Below are positions 63,529 to 64,000 of a stretch of 64,000 nt of DNA, piece by piece. The notes beneath the pieces were generated by a model. The model made no database searches. It had not been told where the DNA came from and saw nothing but the letters and a program-made list of their open reading frames with translations. How positions within the stretch are numbered: position 1 is the first letter of the stretch; every line of letters begins with the position of its first letter. A program made the position numbers and the translations under genes. Origin of the DNA: Flagellimonas algicola (GTDB lineage: Bacteria > Bacteroidota > Bacteroidia > Flavobacteriales > Flavobacteriaceae); assembly GCF_005937185.1 (NCBI RefSeq), contig NZ_VCNI01000002.1:248001-312000 (forward strand). The letters run 5' to 3'.

Positions 63529-64000
63529 GTTACTTCGCGGATTCCAACGGAATAAAAATTCGATATCAAATAAAAGGCAAAGGAGAGCCGCTGGTACTGC
63601 TCATGGGATTTGGGGCCGATGGAGATACATGGGAAAAGCATGTGGCCGAATACCAGCATCATTTTAAATGCTATTTAATTGACAACAGAGGTGTAGGCGG
63701 TTCGGACCAGCCCAAAGGACCTTATTCCACCAAAATGATGGCAGAGGACACCATAGCCGTGATAAACCATGCGGGTATTGACACGGCAAAAGTGGCCGGT
63801 ATCTCCATGGGGGGAGCCATTGCGCAAGAACTGGCGCTGAACTTTCCAGAAAGAGTATCGAAACTGGCCTTGATCAGTACTTGGCCCAGATTTAATACCT
63901 ATGCCAAAACAGTTTATGAAAATCTGAAGAAAATACGGGTTGCCAGTAAGCCTGAAGATTTTATGGAGCTATTGCAGCTCTGGATATTTGCGCCACCTTA
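63525..64000 (+). CDS. Alpha/beta hydrolase, 3' end cut by window
   Basis: The first 158 codons of an alpha/beta-hydrolase. Oxyanion region LLMGFGADGDTWEKH, DNRGVGGSD, and nucleophile elbow GISMGG are present, giving the Ser nucleophile. It starts with ATGA overlap on the previous gene. Likely a lactonase or esterase of the same pathway. No claim can be made about the missing half. Confidence 0.82.
   Translation, partial: MSYFADSNGIKIRYQIKGKGEPLVLLMGFGADGDTWEKHVAEYQHHFKCYLIDNRGVGGSDQPKGPYSTKMMAEDTIAVINHAGIDTAKVAGISMGGAIAQELALNFPERVSKLALISTWPRFNTYAKTVYENLKKIRVASKPEDFMELLQLWIFAPP

Overview
The window reads as chromosome from a marine or particle-associated flavobacterium (Bacteroidota, Flavobacteriaceae-like). 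The basis is the TAnnTTTG/TTG promoter style, the lack of strong Shine-Dalgarno sites, a DnaQ-DnaE fused replicative polymerase, LytTR/histidine-kinase and FtsX-type permease genes, Reg_prop propellers, sulfatase lipoproteins and a moderate A+T content. No species is assigned, because nothing was searched against a database.

Left chromosomal block (1-19338). It holds the 3' part of a formimidoylglutamase gene, a three-copy 65-bp hairpin repeat and a candidate minus-strand small RNA. Two type II toxin-antitoxin pairs flank a Pol IV plus second DnaE module (translesion synthesis). Then come glutaryl-CoA dehydrogenase, tRNA1(Val) methyltransferase, rpsP-rimM interleaved with two sulfatase lipoproteins, the replicative dnaE, thioredoxin and a DUF58 protein. 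It ends in tRNA-Asp(GUC).

Accretion zone (19340-56100). tRNA-Asp is the attachment site for two integrative elements sitting in tandem. The 3' end of the tRNA is repeated as 43 bp at 37789-37831 and 22 bp at 55832-55853. Element 1 (about 18.5 kb) looks like a mobilizable element: HTH factor, SF3-type helicase, toprim primase, MobC, MobA relaxase and its own tyrosine integrase at the right end. Its cargo is a SoFic-like Fic protein, two FtsX-type permeases, a LytTR two-component pair and a propeller lipoprotein. Element 2 (about 18.0 kb) has its integrase at the left end and no recognisable relaxase. It carries two DUF4172-type Fic proteins, a degenerate tRNA-Leu, a HEPN-like protein beside an XRE regulator, and a very A+T-rich cluster of four genes. 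Those four encode a SIR2-domain protein, an overlapping PD-(D/E)xK (DUF4297/Cap4-like) protein, a HEPN protein with an Rx4H motif, and an HNH protein. This cluster is the best candidate for an undescribed defence system. Each element has its own pair of short direct repeats near both ends (putative integrase arm sites), and each tRNA 3'-end copy is followed by a terminator. A third arm-like repeat and a Fic gene relic to the right suggest an older decayed element.

Right chromosomal block (56387-64000). A broken exo/endonuclease-family gene is followed by a same-strand run: a large haem-c/DUF6797-like lipoprotein, an MFS transporter, two TIM-barrel sugar isomerase/epimerase genes and a truncated alpha/beta hydrolase. 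This looks like an uptake and conversion pathway for an unusual sugar or polyol.
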